Shown here: piece by piece, positions 1 to 8,479 of the stretch
Numbering within the stretch: the first letter of the stretch is position 1
Layout of the letters: each line of letters begins with the position of its first letter
Source of the DNA: an uncultured Alphaproteobacteria bacterium
Lineage (GTDB): Bacteria; Pseudomonadota; Alphaproteobacteria; HIMB59
Length of the DNA stretch: 64,000 nucleotides
Reading direction: 5' to 3'
Assembly (NCBI GenBank): GCA_902521155.1
Contig: CABYQR010000001.1
Coordinates: 124,001 to 188,000, forward strand
Program-made: the position numbers and the translations under genes
The notes under the pieces: generated by a model
Seen by the model: the letters and a program-made list of their open reading frames with translations, nothing else
The model's database searches: none
Told to the model about the DNA's origin: nothing

Positions 1-299
1 GCAGTATCTTTGCAACGACACCATTGACTCGAAAAAACCTTATCAAAAGATATATTATTTTCTTGAAATATCTCTCCTAACAAAATGGATTGTTCTATAC
101 CTTGTTGATTAAGATTTCTCTGAGTCTTACAGTCTTCGAGAGAAAAATTTAATGGGTCTCCCACTCCCGGTGCATAAGCATGTCTAATAAATATAATCTT
201 TCCACCCTGGTTCAGTAATTCCAATTCTTTTTGATTAGCCAATGAACTTGAAGTGGCACATAGGAAAAAAGATAGGATTAATAAAAAAATGTATCTCAT
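1..299 (-). CDS. Secreted histidine phosphatase family protein (partial, runs off left edge)
   Basis: The reading frame starts at ATG 299 on the minus strand and stays open to base 1 (99 codons visible). Residues 1-22 form a signal peptide with a hydrophobic core and a likely SLA/N cleavage site, so the protein should be periplasmic. Residues 35-41 read KIIFIRHA, the phosphohistidine motif of the histidine phosphatase superfamily (RHG in most members, RHA here). A later KVFSSQWCRCKDTA stretch matches the SSxxxRxxxTA block that follows in the family. Substrate unknown. pxpA lies 86 bp upstream on the same strand. The C-terminal catalytic histidine would lie outside the window. Confidence 0.8.
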   Translation of the reverse strand, partial: MRYIFLLILSFFLCATSSSLANQKELELLNQGGKIIFIRHAYAPGVGDPLNFSLEDCKTQRNLNQQGIEQSILLGEIFQENNISFDKVFSSQWCRCKDT

Positions 300-385
300 G
301 CTTGAGGTTTATATTGCTTAATATTTTTTTTCTTAATTTTATTAAAAATAGGTATTCTATGAAAAAGAAATTGATTCATTAATAA

Positions 386-1159
386 TTAAAATAGATCGGT
401 TAATTTGTTTTGACTTATATTCATTGAATTGAGAAGTATGGAAATGTGTTTTGAAATTTCAACACTATTTGGGGTGTCGCTATGAAGACAGATTGAGTGA
501 ATTTTTGTGGGAAGCAATAATCCTGAGCGACTAATTATACTCCCTTTGTGAATTATATTTTGAATGTGATTTACTGATTTCTCAGGATCGGTTATTAATG
601 ATCCCTCGATATTTCTTGGTGTAAGAGTAGCATCATCCTCATATGTTCTATCAGCATAAACTTCTAAGGCCGTGGTCATGCCTTCAATTTCACTAACTTT
701 AGCCAATTTACTTAATGCTGGTGCTAGCATAATAAGTTCAGGGTGATTTTTTTTTAAAAATTTTACTATTTCAAAAGCTAAATCTTCATCACGACTTGCT
801 AGATAATTCAATGCACCATGAGGTTTGAAATGTGTAGTGGATATATCACATTCTTTAGTCATATCTTTCATAAAATTTATTTGATCTTTCAGTAATTGAT
901 GAATAAGAAGTCTATCCCAAGAAACAATAGCTCTTCCAAAATTTTTCTTATCTAAAAAAGATGCATGGGCTCCGATAGAAACATTTTTTTGCTTACAAGA
1001 CTTTAATACATCTAACACAACATCTTTATGCCCTCCATGAAAAAGGCAACTAACATTAGCAGAGTTAATTTGAGGTATTAAAAATTGATCAATATCTTCG
1101 AAGAATTCTCTATCTTGCTCCCCTAAGTCAGAATTTAAATTAATTTTATTCACAGACAT
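386..1159 (-). CDS. pxpA: 5-oxoprolinase subunit A (LamB/YcsF family)
   Basis: A 257-residue protein, the usual length for PxpA, which acts with PxpB and PxpC in ATP-dependent opening of 5-oxoproline to glutamate. Family hallmarks seen: INLNSDLGE at residues 6-14, SIGAHASFLDKKNFGR at 61-76 (family GAHPSYPD..GFGR) and HFKPHGALN at 110-118. It is transcribed away from pxpB with only 23 bp between the two start codons. Most genomes keep pxpA, B and C in one direction. The partner genes next door make the assignment firm; pathway role is from the family, not tested here. Confidence 0.93.
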   Translation of the reverse strand: MSVNKINLNSDLGEQDREFFEDIDQFLIPQINSANVSCLFHGGHKDVVLDVLKSCKQKNVSIGAHASFLDKKNFGRAIVSWDRLLIHQLLKDQINFMKDMTKECDISTTHFKPHGALNYLASRDEDLAFEIVKFLKKNHPELIMLAPALSKLAKVSEIEGMTTALEVYADRTYEDDATLTPRNIEGSLITDPEKSVNHIQNIIHKGSIISRSGLLLPTKIHSICLHSDTPNSVEISKHISILLNSMNISQNKLTDLF

Positions 1160-1166
1160 TGATATT

Positions 1167-1181
1167 AGATTAAAATAATCT
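1167..1181. promoter_or_regulatory. Inverted repeat in the 23-bp pxpA/pxpB divergent gap
   Basis: AGATTA-AAA-TAATCT is a perfect 6-bp inverted repeat filling most of the 23 bases between the divergent starts at 1159 and 1183. It could be an operator or simply AT-rich chance. There is no room for two ordinary promoters outside the coding sequences, so transcription must start inside the opposite gene or produce nearly leaderless mRNAs. Confidence 0.3.
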
Positions 1182-1182
1182 T

Positions 1183-1902
1183 ATGTATTTTAAAGAGATA
1201 AATCATTATGGGGATCGAGGTCTGATAATAGATTTTGGCATAGAAAGCTCTAAAGATATCTCTCAAGAAATCAATGCTACAATCATCTATCTTAAAGATT
1301 TAAAGCTACCTGCTCTTAACACCATACCCTCTTATAATAAAATAGTCTTACATTTCAAAAATACCGAAGATAAACAAAAATCAATTCAAACTTTAGAAAT
1401 TATGATGAAGGATTTTAGGCCTCTTGATATCAAAAGACCTTATAAACGTTGGAATATACCCACATGTTACGAACCCCAATATGCTCTGGACTTGGAGAGG
1501 GTTCAAAAATTTCATGATTTAAGTATTCAAGAAATTGTTAATCTTCATACAAAAAAAATTTACTACAATTACTATATTGGCTTTATGCCAGGATTTCCTT
1601 ATCTAGGAGAGATATCATCTAAACTTATCACTCCAAGGCTTTCTTCACCAAGGGTTAGAATACCAGCAAGGTCTGTAGGTATAGCTAAAGAACATACCTG
1701 CATCTATCCTAAGGTATCTCCTGGGGGATGGAATATCATAGCTCAAGTACCATTTGATATCTTTAGTTTAGACCACTCTAGAACTTCATTATTCCTTCCT
1801 GGAGATGAGGTGGAGTTCAGTAAAGTCACTCAAAGTGAATTTGAAAAGATACAAAATAAAAATTTTCTTTTTGATGAAATTATAAAGGAATTTTCCCAAT
1901 GA
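1183..1902 (+). CDS. pxpB: 5-oxoprolinase subunit B (KipI / allophanate hydrolase subunit 1 family)
   Basis: A 239-residue protein matching the carboxyltransferase C/D domain family. Visible motifs: GFMPGFPYLG at 133-142, PRVRIPARSVGIA at 156-168 and SPGGW at 179-183, all in the family order. It forms the heteromeric 5-oxoprolinase with PxpA and PxpC. The stop codon overlaps the pxpC start by 4 bp, so translation is coupled. No clear Shine-Dalgarno precedes the ATG. KipI-like inhibition of a sporulation kinase is a Bacillus role and does not apply here. Confidence 0.92.
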   Translation: MYFKEINHYGDRGLIIDFGIESSKDISQEINATIIYLKDLKLPALNTIPSYNKIVLHFKNTEDKQKSIQTLEIMMKDFRPLDIKRPYKRWNIPTCYEPQYALDLERVQKFHDLSIQEIVNLHTKKIYYNYYIGFMPGFPYLGEISSKLITPRLSSPRVRIPARSVGIAKEHTCIYPKVSPGGWNIIAQVPFDIFSLDHSRTSLFLPGDEVEFSKVTQSEFEKIQNKNFLFDEIIKEFSQ

Positions 1903-2780
1903 ATTCTTTTTCTATTACTCGAACAGGAACCTACTTAACAATACAAGATTTTGGTCGTTTCCATTTACAGCACCTAGGTATCTCTTCTAGTGGCGCCATG
2001 GATCAAAGAGTTTTGAAAGAATTAGCTAAAGTTATTTCTGATCATCAAAATCAATTTTTAGAGTTTGCTTATGTAGGACCCTCTCTTAAAGTTCAAGAAG
2101 GGGCAATAAAAGTTAGTGTTGGTGGTTTTTGCAAAATCTTTGTCCAAAAAAGAAATAATACTCAAATAGAACACCAACCTTATACTAGTATTAATTTATT
2201 TGAAGGCGATGAACTCACCATTCATAATACTATTAGCTCTGTTTATGGTTATATTGCCATCGAAAATGGACTAGGCTTAAAACCTTGCTTGCAAAGTTAT
2301 TCGACGGACACAAAAGCTCAAATTGGAAGTATCAATCGCCCTTTGCAAATTGGAGATACTTTCCAAATTAAAAAAGATGTTAGCTCCTGGGAAGTTCAAT
2401 CAAGTGAAGGACTTCAAAATTTAAATCAAACCCATTTTAAAGTCTATCCTGGTCCTCAAATTTCATATTTTTCTGATGAAGTTATTAAAACCTTTATTTC
2501 TCAACCTTTTAAAATCAGTTCTCAAAGCGACCGAATGGGTCTTCGACTAGAGGGGCCCTCATTATTAAGCCATCTATCACACGATATTTTATCAGAAGGT
2601 ATCCTTCCAGGTAGTATTCAGGTTCCAAGTAATGGTAAACCTATTGTTCTAATGAGAGATATTCCATGCACTGGGGGTTACCCAAAAATTGCAATTCTTT
2701 CTGGCGAGGATATATCCAAAATAGCCCAACTACCTCCAGGCACAGTCATCAATTTCGATCTTGAAAGTCAATCTATTTGA
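1899..2780 (+). CDS. pxpC: 5-oxoprolinase subunit C (biotin-dependent carboxyltransferase family, KipA-like)
   Basis: A 293-residue protein of the carboxyltransferase A/B family. GISSSGAMD at 27-35 is the family's G.p.SGAMD motif. The C-terminal half carries SQSDRMGLRLEG and a CTGGYPKIA...GTVINF segment, as in PxpC and the C part of urea amidolyase. It overlaps pxpB by 4 bp. Together with pxpB and divergent pxpA it completes the oxoproline-scavenging set, consistent with reuse of pyroglutamate from proteins, peptides or glutathione turnover. Length is slightly short (typical 300-320) but ends normally. Confidence 0.92.
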   Translation: MNSFSITRTGTYLTIQDFGRFHLQHLGISSSGAMDQRVLKELAKVISDHQNQFLEFAYVGPSLKVQEGAIKVSVGGFCKIFVQKRNNTQIEHQPYTSINLFEGDELTIHNTISSVYGYIAIENGLGLKPCLQSYSTDTKAQIGSINRPLQIGDTFQIKKDVSSWEVQSSEGLQNLNQTHFKVYPGPQISYFSDEVIKTFISQPFKISSQSDRMGLRLEGPSLLSHLSHDILSEGILPGSIQVPSNGKPIVLMRDIPCTGGYPKIAILSGEDISKIAQLPPGTVINFDLESQSI

Positions 2781-2803
2781 TCTGCTCTTCTGTATAAAGC
2801 CTT

Positions 2804-3538
2804 GTGAGAATTCTAAGCTTTCAAGATTTATTTCCTAATGGTACCTCTCAGTCATCTTGGGCCACTAGGCAAGAGTCTTTAGAAAAATTTCAAAAATTTA
2901 ATCCCCTCAAATACTCGAAAACAAGAAACTATCTTAACGGACAAGTTTCAAAGCTTTCCCCTTTAATTAAACATGGAGTAATTACTAATAAGGAATTATT
3001 AGAAATGACTCGGGATAAATTTAGTTTTGAGGAAAGTGAGAAATTCATTCAAGAGTTAGCATGGCGTGATTTTTGGAGAAGCTATGCTTATCATCACCCA
3101 GATCAAATTTGGACTGATGTTGAAGGTTATAAAACAGGTTTTCAAACTTCAGAATATCAAGATAAGCTTCCTGAGGATATAGAATCTGGTCAAACTTCCA
3201 CTCAAGTCATCAATGTTTTCATTAAAAATTTAAAAGAAACTGGATATCTTCACAATCATGCCAGGATGTATTTGGCTTCCTACGTGGTTCATTTTCGTAG
3301 AGTTAAATGGCAAGCTGGAGCTAAGTTTTTTTTAACGCATCTTCTAGATGGCGATATTGCCAGTAATAATTTTTCATGGCAGTGGATCGCCAGTACCTTT
3401 GCTGGAAAGCCTTATATTTTCAATTTAGAAAATGTTCAAAAATACTGTGATAGAACTATTAATATTGAACCCAATCAAAATGAAGAAATTAATGGAAGTT
3501 ATGAAGAGATCGCCCAGAGGCTATTTCCAAATTTATGA
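2804..3538 (+). CDS. Photolyase/cryptochrome FAD-binding domain protein lacking the antenna domain
   Basis: A 244-residue protein (GTG start) that resembles only the C-terminal helical FAD domain of DNA photolyases. Visible blocks in photolyase order: TRNYLNGQVSKLSPLIKHG at 40-58 (RN...gtS.LSPyl..G), WRDFWR at 87-92 (WREF.R), TGYLHNHARM at 146-155 (TGymHNR.RM) and LLDGDIASNNFSWQW at 180-194 (LiDgDlA.NNggWQW). A normal photolyase is about 450-500 residues with an N-terminal alpha/beta domain. That domain seems to be encoded separately just downstream, with a 4-bp overlap. Whether it repairs cyclobutane or 6-4 photoproducts, or senses light, cannot be told. Confidence 0.82.
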   Translation: MRILSFQDLFPNGTSQSSWATRQESLEKFQKFNPLKYSKTRNYLNGQVSKLSPLIKHGVITNKELLEMTRDKFSFEESEKFIQELAWRDFWRSYAYHHPDQIWTDVEGYKTGFQTSEYQDKLPEDIESGQTSTQVINVFIKNLKETGYLHNHARMYLASYVVHFRRVKWQAGAKFFLTHLLDGDIASNNFSWQWIASTFAGKPYIFNLENVQKYCDRTINIEPNQNEEINGSYEEIAQRLFPNL

Positions 3539-3930
3539 AACTGATCTATTTATATGATGAATTTATGCGAGTTCCTGACGGTGAAGAGGGTCAGCCTGTT
3601 TATATAATCGATGGTGAATTAAACGAAGGATATGAAATTAGTCAAAAAGTTCATGAATATCGTTATTTTTTAGCTAAAAAAGCAGGTGCTAAAATTTTTC
3701 AAGGCAACACTTTGGAAGTATTCAATCAAATTCATCAAGAAACTCCAATTTCTTCAATTACAACCAAATCCTCATTTCGACCTCTTTATCAAAACCTCTT
3801 TCATAATTTCGGAAAAAGTTACAAAGTTGATATTTTGGACGACTATTTTTTATCAACAGATAATTATCTTCATCCAGCAAAACGCTTCTTTCAATATTGG
3901 AACAAAATTAAGAAAAACCTAAAATATTAG
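3535..3930 (+). CDS. Small alpha/beta protein, probable detached photolyase N-terminal (antenna) domain
   Basis: A 131-residue protein whose start overlaps the stop of the FAD-domain gene by 4 bp. Its size equals that of a photolyase alpha/beta domain. The pattern QPVYIIDGELNEG (residues 20-32) followed by EYRYFLAKKAGAKIFQGNTLEVF (41-63, described by position) resembles that domain's PV..fi.dp.l...R..FL...L...G..l....G.....l. It lacks cysteines and transmembrane segments. The overlap implies the two proteins are made together and may assemble into one split enzyme. I rate the fold match as moderate; it could instead be an unrelated Rossmann-like partner. Confidence 0.55.
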   Translation: MKLIYLYDEFMRVPDGEEGQPVYIIDGELNEGYEISQKVHEYRYFLAKKAGAKIFQGNTLEVFNQIHQETPISSITTKSSFRPLYQNLFHNFGKSYKVDILDDYFLSTDNYLHPAKRFFQYWNKIKKNLKY

Positions 3931-3933
3931 CTA

Positions 3934-4137
3934 ATGGCTGAGGTATGTAAATATTGTGAAGTTGATCTTTCGACTATGGATATTGTATATATTGAGTCTG
4001 AAGTTCGCACCGCACCTAAAAAAGTTCAAAATTTAATTGCCACTCATCGTAATATGGTCTGCTATAACTGTTTTAAGAGATTAAAAAATATGAAAATAGT
4101 CAACGTGCCTGACAAAGAGAAAAGAGATAAAATTTAG
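3934..4137 (+). CDS. Small Cys-pair (zinc-ribbon-like) hypothetical protein
   Basis: A 67-residue basic protein starting 3 bp after the previous stop, so probably the third gene of the photolyase-like operon. CKYC at residues 6-9 and CYNC at 43-46 give two CxxC pairs, a spacing that could bind one zinc. I do not recognise a named family. Its stop codon at 4135-4137 directly abuts the convergent acyl-CoA synthetase stop at 4138, leaving no intergenic base for a terminator. A role beside the photolyase-like genes, or simple hitchhiking, are both possible. Confidence 0.65.
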   Translation: MAEVCKYCEVDLSTMDIVYIESEVRTAPKKVQNLIATHRNMVCYNCFKRLKNMKIVNVPDKEKRDKI

Positions 4138-5763
4138 TTAAAGAGTTTTGACGACTTCACGGAGCTCAAACTTTTGAATTTTTCCTGTAGAGGTTTTTGG
4201 TAGATCTTGGAAAACAAAAGTCTTTGGCATTTTAAATCCAGCTAAGTGTTTTCGACAGAAAGTTTTTAGTTCATCTTCTGATACCTGTTGACCATCAATT
4301 AATTCAATAAAGGCACACGGCGTCTCTCCCCATTTCTCATCTGGTCGAGCTACAACTGCTGCTAATGATACAGCTGGATGCTTAATAATTATATTTTCAA
4401 TTTCGACAGAAGATATATTTTCTCCTCCACTAATAATAATATCTTTTGATCGATCTTTAACTTGAATATAACCATTGGGGTGAATAACAGCAAGATCACC
4501 TGAGTGAAACCATCCTTCTTTCATAGCTGCTTGAGTAGATTCTTCATTTTTATAATAACCTTTCATGACTGTATTTCCTCTAATCATAATTTCTCCCATA
4601 GTCTCCCCATCTGATGGTACGGGTTGCATAGTGTCTGGATTCAAAACTGTGACTACCTCCGTATGAGGATAGCGAACGCCTTGAAAAGATTTTCTTTCAG
4701 ATCTCTGTTCCTCCGGTAAATCATTCCATTTCTCGTTCCAAGCACAATGTGTTACGTGTCCATAAGTTTCTGTAAGTCCATAAACGTGCATTACCTCGAA
4801 ACCCAAGGACTCCATTTTTTGAAGTATAGAAGACGGTGGTGGAGCACCAGCAGTCATTACATAAATCTTATTTTTCAACACTTTTTGATCCTCTTTAGGT
4901 GTATTGGCGATCATATTTAAAACAATGGGAGCACCTCCAAAATGAGTTACATCATATTGGTCAATCAGATTGAAAATATCCTTAACAACTATGTTTCTTA
5001 TAAAAACTACCCTTGCATGAAGCATGGCCAATGTCCAAGGATAACCCCAGCCATTGCAGTGAAACATGGGCACAGTATAGAGATAAGTTAAACGATTAGG
5101 CATATTCCAAGCACTCACACTACCCATGGACATTAAATAAGATCCTCGATGGTGGTAAACAACTCCCTTGGGATTGCCTGTGGTTCCTGAAGTATAACTA
5201 AGTGAAATAGCTTGCCACTCATCTTTTGGTCTTAGCCACTCAAAATTTTCATCTCCAGTTAATAAGAAGTTTTCATATTCATGTTTTCCTATTGCAGGAA
5301 CATCTCCCAATCCCGCATGTCTATCATCTATATCAATGACGACAATTTCACGATCAACTTGAGAGAGGGCTTCGCTAGCTACCTTTTGAAATTGTCGATC
5401 TACTATAAATACTTTGCAGTCACTGTGTTCGAGTATATATGCAACAGTTCGGGTATCTAGTCGGGTGTTAATAGTATTAATTACACCTCCTGTCATTGGA
5501 ACTGAATAATGAGTCTCAAATAATTCTGGAGTGTTAGCTGCCATTATTGAAACAACATCTCCTTGTCCTATTCCAATTTTTGTTAGGGCACTGGCAAATC
5601 TAGTGCATCGATCATAAACCTGTCTCCATGTATACTTTCGGTCCTGATAGATAAGGGCCTCGTAATCAGGGTATACGTCTTTGATGCGGTCAAGAAAACT
5701 TAAGGGAGTTAAAGGAACAAAGTTTGCATCATTTTTTTGCATTCCTTGTTCAAAGTGGCTCAT
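4138..5763 (-). CDS. AMP-forming acyl-CoA synthetase
   Basis: A 541-residue member of the ANL superfamily that would activate a fatty or other organic acid to its CoA thioester with ATP. Motifs: SYTSGTTGNPKG at 189-200 (P-loop A3), GLTETYG near 330 (A5), HSGDLAV...GYIQVKDRSKD in the last third (A7/A8) and STGKIQK at 525-531, whose lysine is the catalytic A10 residue. Length and N-terminus resemble the medium/long-chain ligase and methylmercaptopropionate-CoA-ligase group, so the substrate is open. Its ATG overlaps the stop of the upstream FadN-like gene by one base (TAATG), indicating co-transcription with beta-oxidation. Confidence 0.9.
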   Translation of the reverse strand: MSHFEQGMQKNDANFVPLTPLSFLDRIKDVYPDYEALIYQDRKYTWRQVYDRCTRFASALTKIGIGQGDVVSIMAANTPELFETHYSVPMTGGVINTINTRLDTRTVAYILEHSDCKVFIVDRQFQKVASEALSQVDREIVVIDIDDRHAGLGDVPAIGKHEYENFLLTGDENFEWLRPKDEWQAISLSYTSGTTGNPKGVVYHHRGSYLMSMGSVSAWNMPNRLTYLYTVPMFHCNGWGYPWTLAMLHARVVFIRNIVVKDIFNLIDQYDVTHFGGAPIVLNMIANTPKEDQKVLKNKIYVMTAGAPPPSSILQKMESLGFEVMHVYGLTETYGHVTHCAWNEKWNDLPEEQRSERKSFQGVRYPHTEVVTVLNPDTMQPVPSDGETMGEIMIRGNTVMKGYYKNEESTQAAMKEGWFHSGDLAVIHPNGYIQVKDRSKDIIISGGENISSVEIENIIIKHPAVSLAAVVARPDEKWGETPCAFIELIDGQQVSEDELKTFCRKHLAGFKMPKTFVFQDLPKTSTGKIQKFELREVVKTL

Positions 5764-8102
5764 TAGTTTTTTAATCTTCTTCCATTTAATAGCATCGCAT
5801 GGATCCTATCACGTGTTTTATTTGATTGTATTAAATTTATCAAAGACTGTCGCTCTAAATTATAAAGATCGCTTTCTGATAAAGTCTTAGCTTTGTTTGT
5901 ATCTCCACCACTTAAAACATCAGCTAAATGAAGTCCAATATCTACGTCATACCCAAAAATAATGCTTTTTTTCTCTAATTCGAGAAGAACTTGATGCATT
6001 TTATCTTTTACTTCTGGGCCACTAAGGCAAAATTGTGGCTTAGAGGGAGCAACATAATTATCTTTCAATTTTGCAACTTGCTCAAATGCTTCAACTAATA
6101 AGTTGTCTCGATTTAACACGACTACATCATGGGATTGAAAAAATTTATGTTTTTTTGCTTGTAGAGGTGAGTGAGCCATTAATCCATATCCAATAATATC
6201 AAAAACATTGAGTGCTGCTTTGTCGTGATCATTATTAAACTCTGGGTCTTGAACCCATCGCCATAGTAACTCCTTACATCCACCACCACCTGGTACTAAT
6301 CCTACTCCTGTTTCTACTAAGCCTAATGTACTATTCATATGAGCAATCATACGAGAGGTTTGACAGGCAACTTCAAATCCACCACCAATTGCTAAACCTC
6401 CTACAGCACTCACTGTAGGCTTCGATGTATATTTCATTTTTCGACAAACCTTTTGAAAGTGAGAAAGATATTTATCAATGCCATTCCAATCTTTTTTATC
6501 TGCTAAACCTATCATTGTATTTAAATCAGCCCCTGCGGAAAAATTCATAGCTTCATTATAAACAACAAGACCCTGGTAATCATCAGCCTCTAGTCTATCG
6601 ATCGCTTCTTCTAAGACCTTCATTGCATCTCCATTAAGAGCGTTTGCTTTAGTATGAAATTCACAAACTAATAATTTTTGTTTTCGGATATCATCAGTAA
6701 ATTGCCAAACAGTTGAGGCGTGATTACGAAAAACTGGATTGGCATATTTTTTATGATCACCTAATCTTCGAACGCCCTCTCCTCTATTAATAAATTTCAT
6801 TCCTGCTTCATGATTATAAGCACGAGAGGAGGTAGAGTCGTAAGGTTCTTGTTTCAAACGAGTCATAGTCACAAGTAACTCTGGTACTTCTATTCCTTCA
6901 TTTTGCAGACGATGGATATAATTATCTAGACCATATTCGACAAGTAACTCAAAAGGACCTTCGTTCCAATTAAAACCCATTCTTAAAGCATCATCTATAT
7001 CTGTAATTTTAGAGGATACTTCTGGGATACAAAAAGCGCTATAATTAATAATTTTAGATAGAACAGCAAAAGCATAAAGACCATATTCACTCTCATCATT
7101 TAAAAGAGCTTTAATGCCTTCTTTTTCTACGCGACGAGCAATGTCTAAATCCACTTTATCAAAATCATAATAACTCATGTCAGAGGTATTGAGAGCTTTG
7201 ACTATTTCATTGTCATCAATTGTCTTGGTTTCATAAAAACCCCCTGGTCCTTTATTCCCTGTAAAGCCCTTTTCCAAGAGCTTCTCTACAATAATATGGG
7301 GTTTGACGACTTCCATAAAAGGATCATTTTCTTGAAGCTCTTTTTTAAAGGATGCTAAAACATCCTTCATCAAATCAATACCGATAAGATCATACAAACC
7401 AAATACTCCAGTTTTAGGAATACCTAAAGGTCGACCAAACAGGGCATCGGCTATCTCTACGTTGAGTCCTCTATCCAAAGCCTCATACATTGCAACTTGA
7501 ATTGCATAGACTCCAATTCTATTTCCAATAAAACCTGGTGTGTCATTACAATTGACGATTCCTTTTCCTAATTCATTTTTACAAAAGTCTCGAAGGCTAG
7601 ATATTTTTTCTATATTCATTAATGGTGTTTCAACAATCTCTAGTAATCTCATAAATCGAACGGGGTTAAAAAAGTGAGTAATACAAAAATCAGATTTCAT
7701 AGAGTTAGACATCTCTTGAGTTAAAATAGATAAAGGAATTGTGGAAGTATTAGAGGAAACAATAGAGTGTGGGCTTCTGACTTTATCAATTTGGTTATAA
7801 AGAGTGTGTTTTATATCTATTCTTTCAACTACTGCCTCGATAATCCAATCAGCATCTTTAATTTCGTCAAAATCATCTGTTAGATTTCCTGGTTTAATGA
7901 ATCCAAGACGAGATCTTTCCACTAGAAGAGGTGGATCAGATTTTTTAATCAAATCGATAGCTTTTTCTGAAATTTGATTTGGATTTTCTTTTCCTTTTAG
8001 ATCGAGAAGGATCACTTGGCGCTCAGAATTGGCTAGATGGGCAGCTATACCAGAGCCCATTGTTCCAGCACCAATTACAACAATTTTTTTAAATGCAGTC
8101 AT
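5763..8102 (-). CDS. 3-hydroxyacyl-CoA dehydrogenase / enoyl-CoA hydratase fusion (FadN-type)
   Basis: A 779-residue bifunctional beta-oxidation enzyme. The domain order is NAD-binding 3-hydroxyacyl-CoA dehydrogenase first (VIGAGTMGSGIAAHLA at 9-24, SSNTSTIP near 116, HFFNPVRFMRLLEIV near 142, then NDTPGFIGNR), followed by a crotonase domain in the last 300 residues (FSAGADLN, GGLAIGGGFEVA, LGLVETGVGLVPGGGG). This is the Bacillus FadN arrangement, the reverse of E. coli FadB/FadJ, and the length matches FadN (about 790). It should oxidise enoyl-CoA through 3-hydroxyacyl-CoA to 3-ketoacyl-CoA. No thiolase or acyl-CoA dehydrogenase is adjacent. It shares an operon with the acyl-CoA synthetase. 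Confidence 0.93.
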   Translation of the reverse strand: MTAFKKIVVIGAGTMGSGIAAHLANSERQVILLDLKGKENPNQISEKAIDLIKKSDPPLLVERSRLGFIKPGNLTDDFDEIKDADWIIEAVVERIDIKHTLYNQIDKVRSPHSIVSSNTSTIPLSILTQEMSNSMKSDFCITHFFNPVRFMRLLEIVETPLMNIEKISSLRDFCKNELGKGIVNCNDTPGFIGNRIGVYAIQVAMYEALDRGLNVEIADALFGRPLGIPKTGVFGLYDLIGIDLMKDVLASFKKELQENDPFMEVVKPHIIVEKLLEKGFTGNKGPGGFYETKTIDDNEIVKALNTSDMSYYDFDKVDLDIARRVEKEGIKALLNDESEYGLYAFAVLSKIINYSAFCIPEVSSKITDIDDALRMGFNWNEGPFELLVEYGLDNYIHRLQNEGIEVPELLVTMTRLKQEPYDSTSSRAYNHEAGMKFINRGEGVRRLGDHKKYANPVFRNHASTVWQFTDDIRKQKLLVCEFHTKANALNGDAMKVLEEAIDRLEADDYQGLVVYNEAMNFSAGADLNTMIGLADKKDWNGIDKYLSHFQKVCRKMKYTSKPTVSAVGGLAIGGGFEVACQTSRMIAHMNSTLGLVETGVGLVPGGGGCKELLWRWVQDPEFNNDHDKAALNVFDIIGYGLMAHSPLQAKKHKFFQSHDVVVLNRDNLLVEAFEQVAKLKDNYVAPSKPQFCLSGPEVKDKMHQVLLELEKKSIIFGYDVDIGLHLADVLSGGDTNKAKTLSESDLYNLERQSLINLIQSNKTRDRIHAMLLNGRRLKN

Positions 8103-8323
8103 ATTATTAAGGACGAGATAATAGCAAAAAAAATACCCAAGTTAATCATAATCGCAGTTTTCGAAGAACTATTCTGCTATCTAAAAAAGGTATAAATATC
8201 AGTAGTTCTAAAGCTAAATAATCTCTGATAATCAAAGGTTTGCTAAAATAGCATACCTGAACACCACCCATAATCCGACATTCATCAAGATAAGTAATTA
8301 TTTTTAAAATAAGGAGAATTATT
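8103..8323. other. Intergenic region upstream of fadN-like gene and the 45-codon ORF
   Basis: This 221-bp part of the largest gap must hold the fadN-like promoter (minus) and the promoter of the 45-codon ORF (plus). I see AT-rich -10-like boxes but no clear operator, repeat or RNA gene. The remainder of the gap contains the small ORF and hairpin listed separately. Confidence 0.5.
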
Positions 8324-8461
8324 ATGAGTAAAATTAAACTTAATATACTTAAAGAATCAAAAGCATCTGAAAGCTTTCGTTTCTCTTCTTTAAATACCCA
8401 AAAGATTGTTTTTGCAGGTTACAATAAACCTCGCATTCAAAGTAAGAGAATGTATTTATAA
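8324..8461 (+). CDS. 45-codon hypothetical ORF with strong Shine-Dalgarno
   Basis: In the 405-bp gap between two minus-strand genes, ATG 8324 is preceded by AAGGAG with 8-bp spacing and followed by 45 sense codons to TAA at 8461. The product is basic (rich in K and R; begins MSKIKLNILKESK, ends KPRIQSKRMYL), with no cysteine, signal peptide or membrane segment. I recognise no family. A GC-rich hairpin starts 19 bp after the stop. The start signal is better than that of many long genes here, which argues for translation, but the short length leaves doubt. Confidence 0.5.
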   Translation: MSKIKLNILKESKASESFRFSSLNTQKIVFAGYNKPRIQSKRMYL

Positions 8462-8479
8462 TTTTAGGCTCAGGATACC

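Noticed and set aside
3686..3922. 78-residue ORF in another frame
   Set aside because: It lies wholly inside the 3535-3930 gene, has no ribosome site and shows no domain pattern.
2804..3930. A frameshifted single photolyase gene
   Set aside because: The FAD domain comes first and ends normally. The alpha/beta-like part follows with its own start and a 4-bp overlap, so no frameshift can restore a standard photolyase.
5763..8102. FadB/FadJ assignment for the fused beta-oxidation enzyme
   Set aside because: Domain order is dehydrogenase then hydratase, opposite to FadB/FadJ; it fits the FadN type.
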